Below the pieces are notes generated by a model. That model was not told the DNA's origin. It saw nothing but the letters and a program-made list of their open reading frames with translations, and did not search any database. The translations under genes and the position numbers were made by a program. Shown here piece by piece: positions 13,238 through 25,562 of a stretch of 64,000 bases of DNA. Each line of letters starts with the position of its first letter. The stretch's first letter is position 1. The DNA comes from Marisa cornuarietis (Eukaryota; Mollusca; Gastropoda; Architaenioglossa; Ampullariidae): NCBI GenBank assembly GCA_004794655.1, contig SMMW01000145.1, forward strand, positions 2,529,501 to 2,593,500, written 5' to 3'.

Positions 13238-13365
13238 CACCAAGTTCTACCTCGTCTACACCCAGTTCTACCTCGACTGCACCCAGTTCTACCTCGACTG
13301 CACCCAGTTCTACCTCGACTGCACCAAGCTCTACCTCGCCTTCACACAGTTCTACCTCGACTGTA
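13238..13365. repeat. 21-bp minisatellite within LINE ORF2
   Basis: About six copies with core CAGTTCTACCTCGACTGCAC (plus strand). On the minus strand the unit reads VEVELGA in frame, directly following VRHDT. Confidence 0.93.
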
Positions 13366-13603
13366 CTCCGAGTGTCGTGCCGGACAAGGTGGTCTAACCA
13401 GACCAGCTTGAGCCGTTTGACTGTTGTGAGGTCACGTGAGGTTCTACGAGAGTGGCGACTGCGCTCCCTACACAATGGTTGACCTTGTGTTCCTTGTAGG
13501 AGACTGGGAGAAGCTTTCTCACCCCTTGATTACAAATACTTGAGCTCGTCTGTCACTACGGGTAAGCCAACTCCACGTCTCGTAACCGTACAGCAGGATG
13601 CGG

Positions 13604-14042
13604 ACCAAGAGGAACTTGTACAGCCGTATACGAGGGTGGGGACCAAGAGGAACTTGTACAGCCGTATACGAGGGTGGGGACCATGAGGAACTCGTACAGC
13701 CGTATACGAGGGTGGGGACCATGGGGAACTTGTACAGCCGTATACGAGGGTGGGGACCATGGGGAACTTGTACAGCCGTATAAGAGGGTGGGGACCATGG
13801 GGAACTTGTACAGCCGTATAAGAGGGTGGGGACCATGAGGAACTTATACAGCCGTATAAGAGGGTGGGGACCATGAGGAACTTGTACAGCCGTATAAGAG
13901 GGTGGGGACCATGGGGAACTTGTACAGCCGTATAAGAGGGTGGGGACCATGAGGAACTTGTACAGCCGTATAAGAGGGTGGGGACCATGGGGAACTTGTA
14001 CAGCCGTATAAGAGGGTGGGGACCATGAGGAACTCGTACAGC
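13604..14042. repeat. 38-bp minisatellite derived from LINE ORF2
   Basis: About eleven copies with core GGGGACCATGGGGAACTTGT then ACAGCCGTATAAGAGGGT. On the minus strand the unit encodes KF(L/P)MVPTLLYGC in one frame, the same peptide expected once in LINE ORF2, so the array seems to have arisen by amplifying that coding segment. Confidence 0.95.
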
Positions 14043-14135
14043 CTGCAGGTGCTCAGCCTTATGCCTCTTGCTGCGCCAGATTCTATTCAACTCAGGTATT
14101 GGTGCTGTCAGTTCATCACTGCTGTCAGATCATTG

Positions 14136-14384
14136 GTCCTGTCGCTGCTGTGATCTGTTCATGATCACCGATTCTAATCACTCATAACAAGAGCGTCACA
14201 AACTTAACTCCTATGAAGTGTCACGTGCGGCTGGTCAAAGGAGCGTCACGTACAAGTCTGAACCGTGACACGCCATTGCCATCGTCAACTTTGCCCCTAC
14301 GTTTGGTCACACAAACTAACTTTATACAGCGAGTGTAACACTTTTATCAAACACTCGCTACGTCACCAGTCCATAAACTAAATA
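14136..14384. other. unique spacer
   Basis: A short GAGCGTCAC repetition (14191, 14241); no gene. Confidence 0.5.
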
Positions 14385-15030
14385 TCACTGGAGGGTTCCT
14401 ACCTGTATTAATGTCATTGTGGGGTTCCTACATGCACTAATGTTAATGGAGGGTTCCTACATGCCGTTAATGTCACTGCAGGGTTTCTACATGTACTAAA
14501 GTGACTGCAGGGTTCCTACATACACTTAATGTCACTGGAGGGTTTCTACATGTACTAAAGTGACAGCAGGGTTCCTACATGTACTAAAGTGACTGCAGTT
14601 TCCTACATGCACTTAATGTCACTGGAGGGTTCCTACATGTACTAAAGTGACTGCAGGGTTCCTACATGTACTAAAGTGACTGCAGGGTTCCTACATGTAC
14701 TAAAGTGACTGCAGGGTTCCTACATGCACTTAATGTCACTGTTAGGTTCCTACATGTACTAAAGTGACAGCAGGGTTCCTACATGTACTAAAGTGACTGC
14801 AGGGTTCCTACATGCACTTAATGTCACTGTTAGGTTCCTACATGTACTAAAGTGACAGCAGGGTTCCTACATGTACTAAAGTGACTGCAGGGTTCCTACA
14901 TGCACTTAATGTCACTGTTAGGTTCCTACATGTACTAAAGTGATTGCAGGGTTCCTACATGTACTAAAGTGACAGCAGGGTTCCTACATGTACTAAAGTG
15001 ACAGCAGGGTTCCTACATGTACTTAATGCT
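14385..15030. repeat. 29-bp minisatellite, ~22 copies
   Basis: Unit core GGTTCCTACATGTACTAAAG followed by TGACTGCAG; alternates with a form carrying CACTTAATGTCACTG. Trimer-like patterns recur between 14740 and 14960. Confidence 0.95.
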
Positions 15031-15744
15031 GCTAGAGGCAAGGCTTACATGTCTGTGTATTACAGAAACCTCACCGACTAATACACCATCGTGTTCCTGC
15101 TGCCATATGCACCTTCCGACTCAGGATATTAGTGTTACCAAATTACCAGAGGTCAGGTACAGTTACCGATTCTTGCTCCTAGTAGCAGATGTACGGATGG
15201 TTTAAGCTAACACAGGTACCAGACTACCGTCACGTCTAAATGCCGAAGCAATGTCACACATTTGGTGAGTAGGATGATCTCGGGTATTTTTACTGATCCG
15301 TGTCTGTGGCGCGTGCGCTGATGCACTTAATAACCTCGCAAACAGGGTCTCACAATTATTGCAAGCGATTAATTTTGTCTTCACAACGCAAGCAAAGCAA
15401 AACACGGTACAAAAAATTGTGAGAAGGAAAGATAAAATGAAACTGACGACGGGTGCAGAAACCGGGTGTCGGAGTGATAAGTATTGTTAGGTGGAGGGCT
15501 TGGCTCTCAGGCCAGACACTTCGAGTAGCGGTCCTCAGTTCTCCCTTTGAGCCACAGATAAACTGGTATATACTATATATATATATATATCATAAATATC
15601 ACAGAGGCGCTTACAGCACTTACAGGTCACGCCTCACTGATCTTGCTGCCAGCTGTGACCTAGGTCGTCGTGACAAACTTTTTTTTATATCGATGGCGAC
15701 AGTAAAGGTAAATGCGTTGAAACCGACATTAAGAGTCAGGCAAG
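15031..15744. other. unique stretch, no gene recognised
   Basis: A (TA)n run at 15573-15590. A 16-base exact match (CTGACGACGGGTGCAG) to 13094-13109 lies at 15443-15458. Confidence 0.5.
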
Positions 15745-16092
15745 GTTGTGTATTCGTGACTGGCAAGGTGGTGCATTCGTGACTGGCAAGTAGTGTATTC
15801 ACGACTGGCAAGGTTGTGTATTTGTGACTGGCAAGTAGTGTGTTCGTGACTGGCAAATAGCTTATTCGTGACTGGCAAGGCTGGGTATTCGTGACTGGCA
15901 AGTGGTGTATTCGTGACGGGTAAGGCAGTGTATTCACAACTGGCAAGGCAGTGTATTCGTGACTGGCAATGTTGTGTGTTCGTGACTGGCAAGTAGTGTA
16001 TTCGTGACTGGCAAGGTTGTGTATTCGGGACGGGCATGGTATTGTATTGACGACTGGCAAGGTTGTGTATTGACGACTGGCAAGGTTGTTTA
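15745..16092. repeat. 20-23-bp minisatellite
   Basis: Core GTATTCGTGACTGGCAAG with TAGT, GTTGT or GCAGT spacers; about 16 copies. Confidence 0.94.
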
Positions 16093-16688
16093 TTTGTGAC
16101 GTGAGTGGGCGAGCATGTGTCGATATTTGTATGTGCAGACATGTGAAAGCTGGGAGGGCGGCTGGCCGTTATAAACAGACAGTAAGGTCAAAGTGCACAG
16201 AAGACTTACAGGTAGCACCGGGCAACATAGCGCTTACGTCATCACATTTTTAATTCCGCATCAAAAGAAAGTGCATAGAGTGCATAGAGTTTAGAGAGTG
16301 TAGAGAGTGTAGAGGCATGTAGAGGAGTGTAACACGCATTCAAGGCCCGTCAATGTGTTATAGAGATACGAGACTTTCCCAAAATAAACTAACGAAAGAT
16401 GAGAAGAACACTTAAGGATGATGGATGACCATCTGAACAAAAGAAACGGGCTTTAAATGGAAGAAAGAAAGAGTTGCCAAGCTTCGCACTGCAATCATAG
16501 CAAGAGAAGCATGACGGGAATGTAGGTCACGTGACAGTCTGCGAAAGGCACGCGATGTCAGGTGTAACAAAAAGAAGTGAAGCGTCGGACGACAACCACA
16601 AAAATGTCGACAGGTGGAAACAACGAGTTTGGTAAACACGCAGGTAAATCAACACTTAGCACTCATTACTCGACTGAATACAGGCCGG

Positions 16689-16692
<4 letters not shown>
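16093..16692. other. unique stretch
   Basis: A small AGAGTGTAGAG repeat at 16275-16330. No gene supported. Confidence 0.5.
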
Positions 16693-16736
<44 letters not shown>

Positions 16737-16759
16737 ACACACACACATACACACACACT

Positions 16760-16799
<40 letters not shown>

Positions 16800-16805
16800 A
16801 ACACA
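16693..16805. repeat. (AC)n microsatellite
   Basis: AC run with sparse T and A interruptions. Confidence 0.97.
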
Positions 16806-17404
16806 CGCCGCGCACGCACACACAAAAAATGAACCAAAAAGACAGTAAACATGGGCAGACAATGCAAACATTTAAATAGACTGAATAACGAGCGCTCAAA
16901 AGATGGGAAGAGGAGAGAATTAATAAAGGAAAGGTTGAAGGTTAGTAGCGACTGATACAAAATAGGTTACAGGAGGGGGAAGGTGGGGGAGACGCGGGCA
17001 GCACGACATTTGTTTGTGCTGATGATGTCGCTGTACACGCAGACTGCGCGCGCAGCTTTGTTTGGCAGGAAGAGCTAAGCCCTGGCATCAGGAGACATTC
17101 ATCACAAAGCACACAGTGGCTATCACAGGGTGAGCACAGGGTGAGGTGTGGGTGGCCCTGGGAATCCCCGGCTCTTGAGGTGCCTCGTGTACGTCACTTT
17201 TCAAATCTCACCGGCCTTTGAAAACCCCAGTAAGTGTGGGGAAAGGGGGAACAACCACAAACGGATGGCGACAGAAGAGAAAGAAGGTTGGAGACATAAA
17301 GAAAGTGGCAACCCTAGGGAGGGAGTCGGGGGGAGGGTGCACAGGAGGACTCAGCTGGCTGTATGGTAGTCTCGACTACATGGAATCGTAACCACAGCAA
17401 TCTT
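16806..17404. other. unique stretch
   Basis: No motif-bearing open frame. TGAGCACAGGG occurs in tandem at about 17130-17145. Confidence 0.5.
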
Positions 17405-18535
17405 TCAGTGCTACCTTTATGTACCCAGAGATTGTCTATGTAACTGGGATCTGTATGTACCTTTATGTACCCTCAGATTGTCTCAGTGTAACTGTGATCT
17501 GTTTACCCTTTATGTACCCTGAGATTGTCTCAGTGTAACTGTGATCTGTATGTACCTTTATGTACCCTCAGATTGTCTATGTAACTGTGATCTCTATGTT
17601 CCTTGATGTACTCTCAGATTGTCTCAGTGTAACTGTGATCTGTATGTACCTTGATGTACCCTCAGATTGTCTCAGTGTAACTGTGATCTGTTTACCCTTG
17701 ATGTACCCTCAGATTGTCTATGTAACTGTGATCTGTATGTACCTTGATGTACCCTGAGATTGTCTACGGGTAACTAGGACCTATATTTACCCTTTATGTA
17801 CCCTCAGATTGTCTCAGTGTAACTGGGATCTGTTTACCCTTTATGTACCCTGAGATTGTGTCAGTGTAACTGTGATCTGTTTACCCTTGATGTACCCTCA
17901 GATTGTCTATGTAACTGTGATCTGTTTACCCTTTATGTACCCTGAGATTGTCTCAGTGTAACTGTGATCTGTTTACCCTTGATGTACCCTCAGATTGTCT
18001 ATGTAACTGTGATCTGTATGTACCTTGATGTACCCTGAGATTGTCTACGTGTAACTAGGACCTATATTTACCCTTTATGTACCCTCAGATTGTCTCAGTG
18101 TAACTGGGATCTGTTTACCCTTTATGTACCCTGAGATTGTGTCAGTGTAACTGTGATCTGTTTACCCTTGATGTACCCTCAGATTGTCTATGTAACTGTG
18201 ATCTGTTTACCGTACCCTGAGATTGTCTCAGTGTAACTGTGATCTGTTTACCCTTGATGTACCCTCAGATTGTCTATGTAACTGTGATCTGTATGTACCT
18301 TGATGTACCCTGAGACTGTCTCAGTCTAACTATTATCTATTTACCCTTGATGTACCCTGACTCTGTCTCAGTGTAACTAGGACCTATATTTACCTTGATG
18401 TACCCTGAGATTGTCTCAGTGTAACTGTGATCTGTTTACCCTTGATGTACCCTGAGACTGTCTCAGTGTAACTATTATCTATTTACCCTTGATCTACCCT
18501 GAGACTGTCTCAGTGTAACTGTGATCTATTTACCC
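17405..18535. repeat. 47-bp minisatellite, ~24 copies
   Basis: Unit with TGTACCCTSAGATTGTCT, GTAACTGTGATCTGT and TTTACCCTTGA; some copies carry CTATGTAACT instead of CTCAGTGTAACT. Blocks starting at 17763 and 18043 share the rare ACTAGGACCTATATTTACCC variant and the following copies, a ~280-bp higher-order repeat. Confidence 0.95.
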
Positions 18536-18959
18536 TTGTTGCTCGAAGATGCAGTGGGGACGATCTCTATCTCCTCATGCATATCTCTTGTGATTGTGTA
18601 CACGGGCGTTGTACCCATAAATATTACCCTTAACTATGAAACAATCTCCTACTGTTTGCCTTACCTATGGTATGACCTCAGCCATGATACAATCTTCCCA
18701 TCTTTACTGTACAATGTTTGTCTGTTTCTCTGGTACCTCTACAAGTGGTTAAACTATTTATCCAGTCTCTGGTTGTTAGAGTAGAGTGTCTGTGAGTACT
18801 GTACCACCTTTAATTATCGCACAGTCTCACAATGTAAACCTCGCTCATTAATAATCCTCACCGCCAGCCTTAGTTATTTAATAATATATAAATATAATAT
18901 ATTCTTGTCTACTACACAATATTTCACTTCCAGCCTTAATTAGTTATTACATAATATTT
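18536..18959. other. AT-rich spacer
   Basis: No gene. Weak recurrence of CTTAATTAGTTATT-like words leads into the next repeat. Confidence 0.5.
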
Positions 18960-19105
18960 GAATGGAACACAAAACCTCAGCGTAAACCTTAGTTATTTAA
19001 CATTTAAATGTTATTCTTGTCTATTACACAAACTCTCAACATAACCCTTAGTTATTTAACATTTAAATGTTATTCCTGTCTATTACACAAACTCTCAACA
19101 TAAAC
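18960..19105. repeat. ~63-bp AT-rich repeat, 2-3 copies
   Basis: CTTAGTTATTTAACATTTAA and TCTATTACACAAACTCTCAA recur at 18991 and 19047. Confidence 0.8.
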
Positions 19106-19859
19106 TATGTCATTACAGAAGCTGTTACCTTTACCTTGGCTATTGTACAGTCTCAGGGCTGTTCAGGTGAAACTGCGTCAAACACCAATTCTCACCTCTC
19201 GTTATCTACCTCAGTTATTTATTAATTTATTTATTGTGAAGTTTTGTTTCTCATTACCTAGCTCTGTTATTATACCGTTAACATTATTGTGTGAAGGTTT
19301 CTCCTGTTCAAGACAGAACAGCACCTGCACAACGCCTATGTGGAAAATCAAAAGAGATTCACGTGACCAGATGGAGATCGTTCAGTCGGCACCATCCTCC
19401 ACTAAGCAACTCGCCACAAGTAGCCACAAGACAGGCCCAAATACTCAGCTGTGTGGGGAGAAGTGCATGTCAGAGAGAAATACGGTGTCACTGCGTGCAT
19501 CAGGCGACACGACAGGCTGAAACACTCATGGGTTTTGTAAAAGTGTTTAATATACTAATCAACAAGCGATATCGCAGCGCAGGGACCTGTTATCATGCCC
19601 GCAGCCGGACACACAAGGTTCAGATACGTTACAGCGTCACATGCATGACGTCACTCATATGATGACAGGCGGGACACTGAGGGTTGACATCGGTCCCACA
19701 CCACTGCCACTATCGTCACATCAGCAATAACAGTGTCACTCAGACTGACAGCAGTGTTATCAGCCATACAGCAGCAGCGCCATCGATCACGTGATAAGAG
19801 CGACACCTAGGTCATCAACGACGACAGGAGTAAGACCACCAGTCCCGTGAGCTCCGCTA
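19106..19859. other. unique stretch, no gene recognised
   Basis: An open frame at 19107-19520 (137 residues) has no domain and no splice context that I can support. Confidence 0.5.
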
Positions 19860-21110
19860 TATCAGTGTCATCAGTTGAGCTACGAGCTATATCAATATCA
19901 TCAGTTGAGCTATGAGCTATATCCGTATCATCAGTTGAGCTACGATTTATATCAATATCATCAGTTGAGCTACGAGCTATATCAGTGTCATCAGTTGAGC
20001 TACGAGCTATATCAATACCATCAGTTGAGCTATGAGCTATATCCGTATCATCAGTTGAGCTACGATTTATATCAATATCATCAGTTGAGCTACGAGCTAT
20101 ATCAGTGTCATCAGTTGAGCTACGATCTATATCAGTATCATCAGTTGAGCTACGAGCTATATCAGTATCATCAGTTGAGCTATGAGCTATATCCGTATCA
20201 TCAGTTGAGCTACGATTTATATCAATATCATCAGTTGAGCTACGAGCTATATCAGGATCATCAGTTGAGCTACGATTTATATCAATATCATCAGCTTAGC
20301 TACGAGCTATATCAGTATCATCAGTTGAGCTACGATTTATATCAATATCATCAGTTGAGCTACGAGCTATATCAGTGTCATCAGTTGAGCTACGATTTAT
20401 ATCAATATCATCAGTTGAGCTACGAGCTATATCAGTATCATCAGTTGAGCTACGATCTATATCAGTATCATCAGTTGAGCAACGAGCTATATCAGTATCA
20501 TCAGTTGAGCTATGAGCTATATCCGTATCATCAGTTGAGCTACGATTTATATCAATATCATCAGTTGAGCTACGAGCTATATCAGGATCATCAGTTGAGC
20601 TACGATTTATATCAATATCATCAGTTTAGCTACGAGCTATATCAGTATCATCAGTTGAGTTACGAGCTATTTCAATATATATCATCAGTTGAGCTACGAT
20701 TTATATCAATATCATCAGTTGAGCTACGAGCTATATCAGTATCATCAGTTGAGCTACGAGCTATATCAGTATCATCAGTTGAGCTACGAGCTATATCAGT
20801 CTCATCAGTTGAGCTACGAGCTATATCAGTATCATCAGCTATATCAATGTCATCAGTTGAGCTACGAGCTATATCAGTATCATCAGTTGAGCTACGAGCT
20901 ATATCAGTCTCATCAGTTGAGCTACGAGCTATATCAGTATCATCAGCTTTATCAATGTCATCAGTTGAGCTACGAGCTATATCAATATCATCAGTTGAGA
21001 TACGAGCTATATCAGTCTCATCAGTTGAGCTACGAGCTATATCAGTATCATCAGCTATATCAATATCATCAGTTGAGCTACGAGCTATATCAGTCTAATC
21101 AGTTGAGCTC
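19860..21110. repeat. 30-bp minisatellite, ~42 copies
   Basis: Core GAGCTACGAGCTATATCAGT followed by ATCATCAGTT, with almost constant 30-bp phase. Higher-order structure: 19861-19980 matches 19981-20100 (120 bp) with one change seen, and 20161-20310 matches 20491-20640 (330-bp offset). Confidence 0.97.
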
Positions 21111-21357
21111 GGAGCGTCTCCTCCTAAGAAAGGGAGAATGAGAGAAATTCGGGAGGATGGCTGAAGAGATGGGGAAACATTATACAGACGAGGATCTGAC
21201 GCCTCAGTTGTTCGGGTCTGTCCGGGTGCTTGTCTGTACCCGGGTTGTCCGGGTGCGCAAATCACAGCCCCCTGGAGCGTACTTTTGTTGCCACACAAGC
21301 ACGCGCCATGACGTCTGCAAGGTAAAAAGCGGGGCGCGGATTGTTTCCTAAACCTTT
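21111..21357. other. unique spacer
   Basis: No gene. GTCCGGGTGC occurs twice (21218, 21248). Confidence 0.5.
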
Positions 21358-21950
21358 CAGCATATTAAGATATCACTATATCGAGATATTAATATATCAC
21401 TATATCGACATATTAATATATCACTATATCGACATATTAATATATCACTTTTTGAGCATATTAACATATCATTATATCATATATTTTATAGATCACTATA
21501 TCAGCATATTAATATGTCACTACATCAACATATTTCATATAATTATTTAAACATATTAATATGTCACTATATCGACATACTAGTATATCACTATGTCGAC
21601 ATATTCAATATATCACTATATCAACATATTTAATATATTATTATATAAACATATTAATATATCACAATATCAATATATCATTATATCAACATCTGAATAT
21701 CTCACTATATCAACATCTTAATATCTCACTATATCAACATATTAATATCTCACTATATCAACATATTAATATCTCACTATATCAACACATTGACATTCCA
21801 CTATATCAACATATTAATATATTGTTATATCAACATCTTAATATCTCACAATATCAGCATATTAATATCTCACAATATCAGCATATTAATATCTCACTAT
21901 ATCAACATATTAATATCTCACTATATCAACATCTTAATATATCCACAGCT
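21358..21950. repeat. 24-bp AT-rich minisatellite
   Basis: Core CATATTAATATCTCACTATA followed by TCAA; diverged at the left, more uniform at 21650-21940. Confidence 0.93.
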
Positions 21951-22679
21951 TATGAAAATACCTTACGCTCCTTTCACATCACCTCACCTAAAGGTATCGA
22001 TGACTATTCTGTGTCTGATACCGGAATTGCACGCAACAGACATGGGGGAGGAGGGGAGGAGTGGAGACAGGGGTATCAGCTGTTGATGTAGGGTTGGGAC
22101 AACATGACATCAAGGGCCCAGGTCAAGGGTTACGTCAGAGACTCAGGACAAGTTTTCCACCACTGAACGAAGACTGTCGTGGAGGGCTCTCAACTGGCGG
22201 ACAAAGCTGGACATATCGCCAAGTGTTCCGTTAAAAGCACGTCATACCGGGGTCAAGGCCGATCTTATCACCAAGTGTTCCCATAGAACCACGTCATTCA
22301 GCTGCACCGTTACGCAGAACGGTTTATTTTGTTAAGATGTTCACCTAGTCCTGGTGCCGAAGTGAGTTTTATTTAAGATATCTAATGTCAGCCATTACAA
22401 GCTGTTTAAAAGGGACTGGCAGTTATAAAGGAAAGTCTTTGCTGAATAGTCAACAAAGTGTTTTGAACTGTGTTTACACGTCATGAAATAATCAATATAC
22501 TCCTGGTCTAGAAATGAATTTCAGTAAATAAAAGTTTATGTTAGTGAAGTTAGTCAAACAATAAGTGTACTTGTTTGAAACGGATTTGTCTAAGCGCACT
22601 GATTGGTTGGTCTTTGACCTTTTCCCATATGCAAATGAGCCAGCCTCGTTCCGTATACATTTCAAGTCAGAAGTTATAG
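21951..22679. other. unique stretch
   Basis: Two related segments, CGCCAAGTGTTCC...CACGTCAT (22215) and CACCAAGTGTTCC...CACGTCAT (22269). No gene. Confidence 0.5.
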
Positions 22680-23010
22680 AATGCAATATATAAATATAGA
22701 TTTCAAATGTATAGCTAGAATGCATTCTATAGCTACAGAATTGAAAGATATATATACAATGAATTGGATAACAACTTCTGAGTATAATATAAATGAAACA
22801 CATCGGTTTTTACCGAGTTTTTCTCTCTCTAGCTATACATTGCCATGTATAATTATACATTTTATACTTATAGAATGCAATGTATAGCTATAGAATGCAA
22901 TCTATAAGTATAGAATTAATTGTATAAATATAAAATGCAATCTATAAGTATAAAATGTAATGTATAGCTATAATTACATTCTATAATTACTCATTGAAAT
23001 GTATAGCTAG
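22680..23010. repeat. degenerate ~18-bp AT-rich repeat
   Basis: GAATGCAATSTATARSTATA-type words in both orientations, interrupted by a unique piece at 22745-22830. Self-complementary words such as GAATGCATTC are present. Confidence 0.7.
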
Positions 23011-23277
23011 AAATAGCAAATTTGTGAAAATTCCCCTCTTGGCGCCCCATACGTTTCTCAACCTGTTTAGAGACAATGCGTGGTACACAGTAGACAGGTA
23101 GACCGTTACCGAAGGCGAGACTACAATAGTAGCTGTGTGTACAGGGTAATGTCCCTGACTCACCCGACTGACTCACCAGCCTCGCTTTGTGAAGAACCTG
23201 AGCTGTTTATGAGCAGACGCTCAGAGCTGTTAGCTTCTTCACTCGGTCCGGACTATTTATAGACCACACGTACTGTC
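23011..23277. other. unique spacer
   Basis: Nothing recognised. Confidence 0.5.
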
Positions 23278-25010
23278 TCCTGACACCAGCTGTAGTCCCC
23301 TGTATCTAGTGGTCCCTCCCCTGACACCACCTGTAGTCACCGGTATCTAGTGGTCCCTCCCCTGACACCACCATTAGTCCCCTGTATCTAGTGGTCCCTC
23401 CCCTGACACCACCTGTAGTCCCCTGTATCTAGTGGTCCCTCCCCTGACACCACCTGTAGTCACCGGTATCTAGTGGTCCCTCCCCTGACACCACCTGTAG
23501 TCCCCTGTATCTAGTGGTCCCTCCCCTGACACCACCTGTAGTCCCCTGTATCTAGTGGTCCCTCCCCTGACACCACCTGTAGTCCCCTGTATCTAGTGGT
23601 CCCTTCCCTGACACCACCATTAGTCCCCTAGATCTAGTGGTCCCTCCCCTGACACCACCTGTAGTCCCCTGTATCTAGTGGTCCCTCCCCTGACACCACC
23701 TGTAGTCACCGGTATCTAGTGGTCCCTCCCCTGACACCACCTGTAGTCCCCTGTATCTAGTGGTCCCTCCCCTGACACCACCTGTAGTCCCCTGTATCTA
23801 GTGGTCCCTTCCCTGACACCACCATTAGTCCCCTAGATCTAGTGGTCCCTCCCCTGACACCACCTGTAGTCACCTGTATCTAGTGGTCCCTCCACTGACA
23901 CCACCTGTAGTCACCGGTATCTAGTGGTCCCTCCCCTGACACCACCTGTAGTCCCCTGTATCTAGTGGTCCCTCCCCTGACACCAGCTGTAGTCCCCTGT
24001 ATCTTGTGGTCCCTCCCCTGACACCACCTGTAGTCCCCTGTATCTTGTGGTCCCTCCACTGACACCACCTGTAGTCACCGGTATCTAGTGGTCCCTCCCC
24101 TGACACCAGCTGTAGTCCCCTGTATCTAGTGGTCCCTCCACTGACACCAGCTGTAGTCCCCTGTATCTAGTGGTCCAACCCCTGACACCAGCTGTAGTCC
24201 CCTGTATCTAGTGGTCCAACCCCTGACACCAGCTGTAGTCCCCTGTATCTAGTGGTCCCTCCACTGACACCAGCTGTAGTCCCCTGTATCTAGTGGTCCA
24301 ACCCCTGACACCAGCTGTAGTCCCCTGTATCTAGTGGTCCAACCCCTGACACCAGCTGTAGTCCCCTGTATCTAGTGGTCCCTCCCCTGACACCACCTGT
24401 AGTCCCCTGTATCTAGTGGTCCCTCCCCTGACACCAGCTGTAGTCCCCTGTATCTAGTGGTCCCTTCCCTGACACCACCATTAGTCCCCTAGATCTAGTG
24501 GTCCCTCCCCTGACACCACCTGTAGTCCCCTAGATCTAGTGGTCCCTCCCCTGACACCACCTGTAGTCCCCTGTATCTAGTGGTCCCTCCCCTGACACCA
24601 CCTGTAGTCCCTGTATCTAGTGGTCCCTCCCCTGACACCAGCTGTAGTCCCCTGTATCTTGTGGTCCCTCCCCTGACACCACCTGTAGTCCCCTATATCT
24701 TGTGGTCCCTCCCCTGACACCACCTGTAGTCACCGGTATCTAGTGGTCCCTCCCCTGACACCAGCTGTAGTCCCCTGTATCTAGTGGTCCCTCCACTGAC
24801 ACCAGCTGTAGTCCCCTGTATCTAGTGGTCCAACCCCTGACACCAGCTGTAGTCCCCTGTATCTAGTGGTCCAACCCCTGACACCAGCTGTAGTCCCCTG
24901 TATCTAGTGGTCCCTCCACTGACACCAGCTGTAGTCCCCTGTATCTAATGGTCCCTCCCCTGACACCAGCTGTAGTCCCCTGTATCTTGTGGTCCCTCCC
25001 CTGACACCAA
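23278..25010. repeat. 41-bp minisatellite, ~42 copies
   Basis: Core TGACACCACCTGTAGTCCCC then TGTATCTAGTGGTCCCTCCCC. Variants (CAGCTG, CACCGG, CATTAGTCCCCTAGATC, CTTGTGG, CCAACCCC) mark a 16-unit (656-bp) higher-order period: the CATTAG variant is at 23826 and 24482, and the CTTGTGG variant at 24001 and 24656. Confidence 0.97.
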
Positions 25011-25398
25011 GCGGGCGCCATTCTAACAGCTGGTGGTCATTTTATTTCTGCTTCTCACAAACCAAGGGGAAGACAAAGACTTTTTTCTCAAACGTCAAGA
25101 ACAGACGAGAGGGTGGATGTAAGGACCTCCGTGGGTGAGAAAACACAGTGAACTCAACTCAATTGCCTTTATTTTTCGGATACGCTGTTTAACGGTTGCC
25201 CCCCACCCACACACACACACACACACTTTAAGACACACCACTGTCCAGTTAAACTCTTCACACTGTGCAGTCTATTTATATACAGTTTATATTAAACTCA
25301 TACGTCAGCTTTTACTGTCAGTATGTAATACACAATGTAGATAAGTATATAATTATAAATGTGTGTTTTATCAGAATCAGGCCTTTGCAACGTGCATG
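25011..25398. other. unique spacer with short (CA)n
   Basis: CACACA run at 25207-25226; otherwise nothing recognised. Confidence 0.5.
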
Positions 25399-25416
25399 CA
25401 CGCGCACACACACACA

Positions 25417-25472
<56 letters not shown>

Positions 25473-25562
25473 CACACACAACCTCTCTCACGCGCGCACC
25501 CACACACGCACACTCTCTCACACACAATCTCTCTCAGGCGCGCGCACCCACACACGCACATG
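25399..25562. repeat. compound CA/CT/CG microsatellite
   Basis: (CA)n, (CT)n and a pure (CG)n run around 25456-25470, then repeated CACACTCTCTCACACA words. Confidence 0.95.

Larger units (their letters stand above)
13080..14135 (-). pseudogene. LINE ORF2 3' end (RT C-terminal region), broken, with two nested minisatellites
   Basis: Read on the minus strand in order: PELNRIWRSK (LNRIW codons at 14090-14076), RLYEFLMVPTLLYGC, then after a repeat array LYKFLLVRILLYGYETWSW (ETW at 13581-13573) with RRAQVF and a stop; in a second frame RKLLPVSYKEHKVN...VATLV (from 13519); in a third LTTVKRLKLVW and DHLVRHDT (13430-13371). This order (LxxIW, LYKSLVxPxLLYGCETW, RxQAF, RKLL-ISYxEHKTN, TVKRRKLxWFGHxxRHD) is the familiar C-terminal part of non-LTR retrotransposon ORF2. 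At least two frameshifts and one stop. A 38-bp array sits at the LLYGC segment and a 21-bp array directly after RHDT. The catalytic RT core and endonuclease are absent. Confidence 0.85.

Noticed and set aside
19107..19520. 137-codon open frame in unique DNA
   Set aside because: No recognisable domain, no convincing splice sites, and composition like the surrounding non-coding DNA.
19875..21141. 407-codon tyrosine-rich repeat protein
   Set aside because: By-product of the 30-bp array.
23278..25010. CRISPR-like spaced repeats
   Set aside because: Units abut one another with no unique spacers; this and all other arrays are minisatellites in a eukaryotic context.
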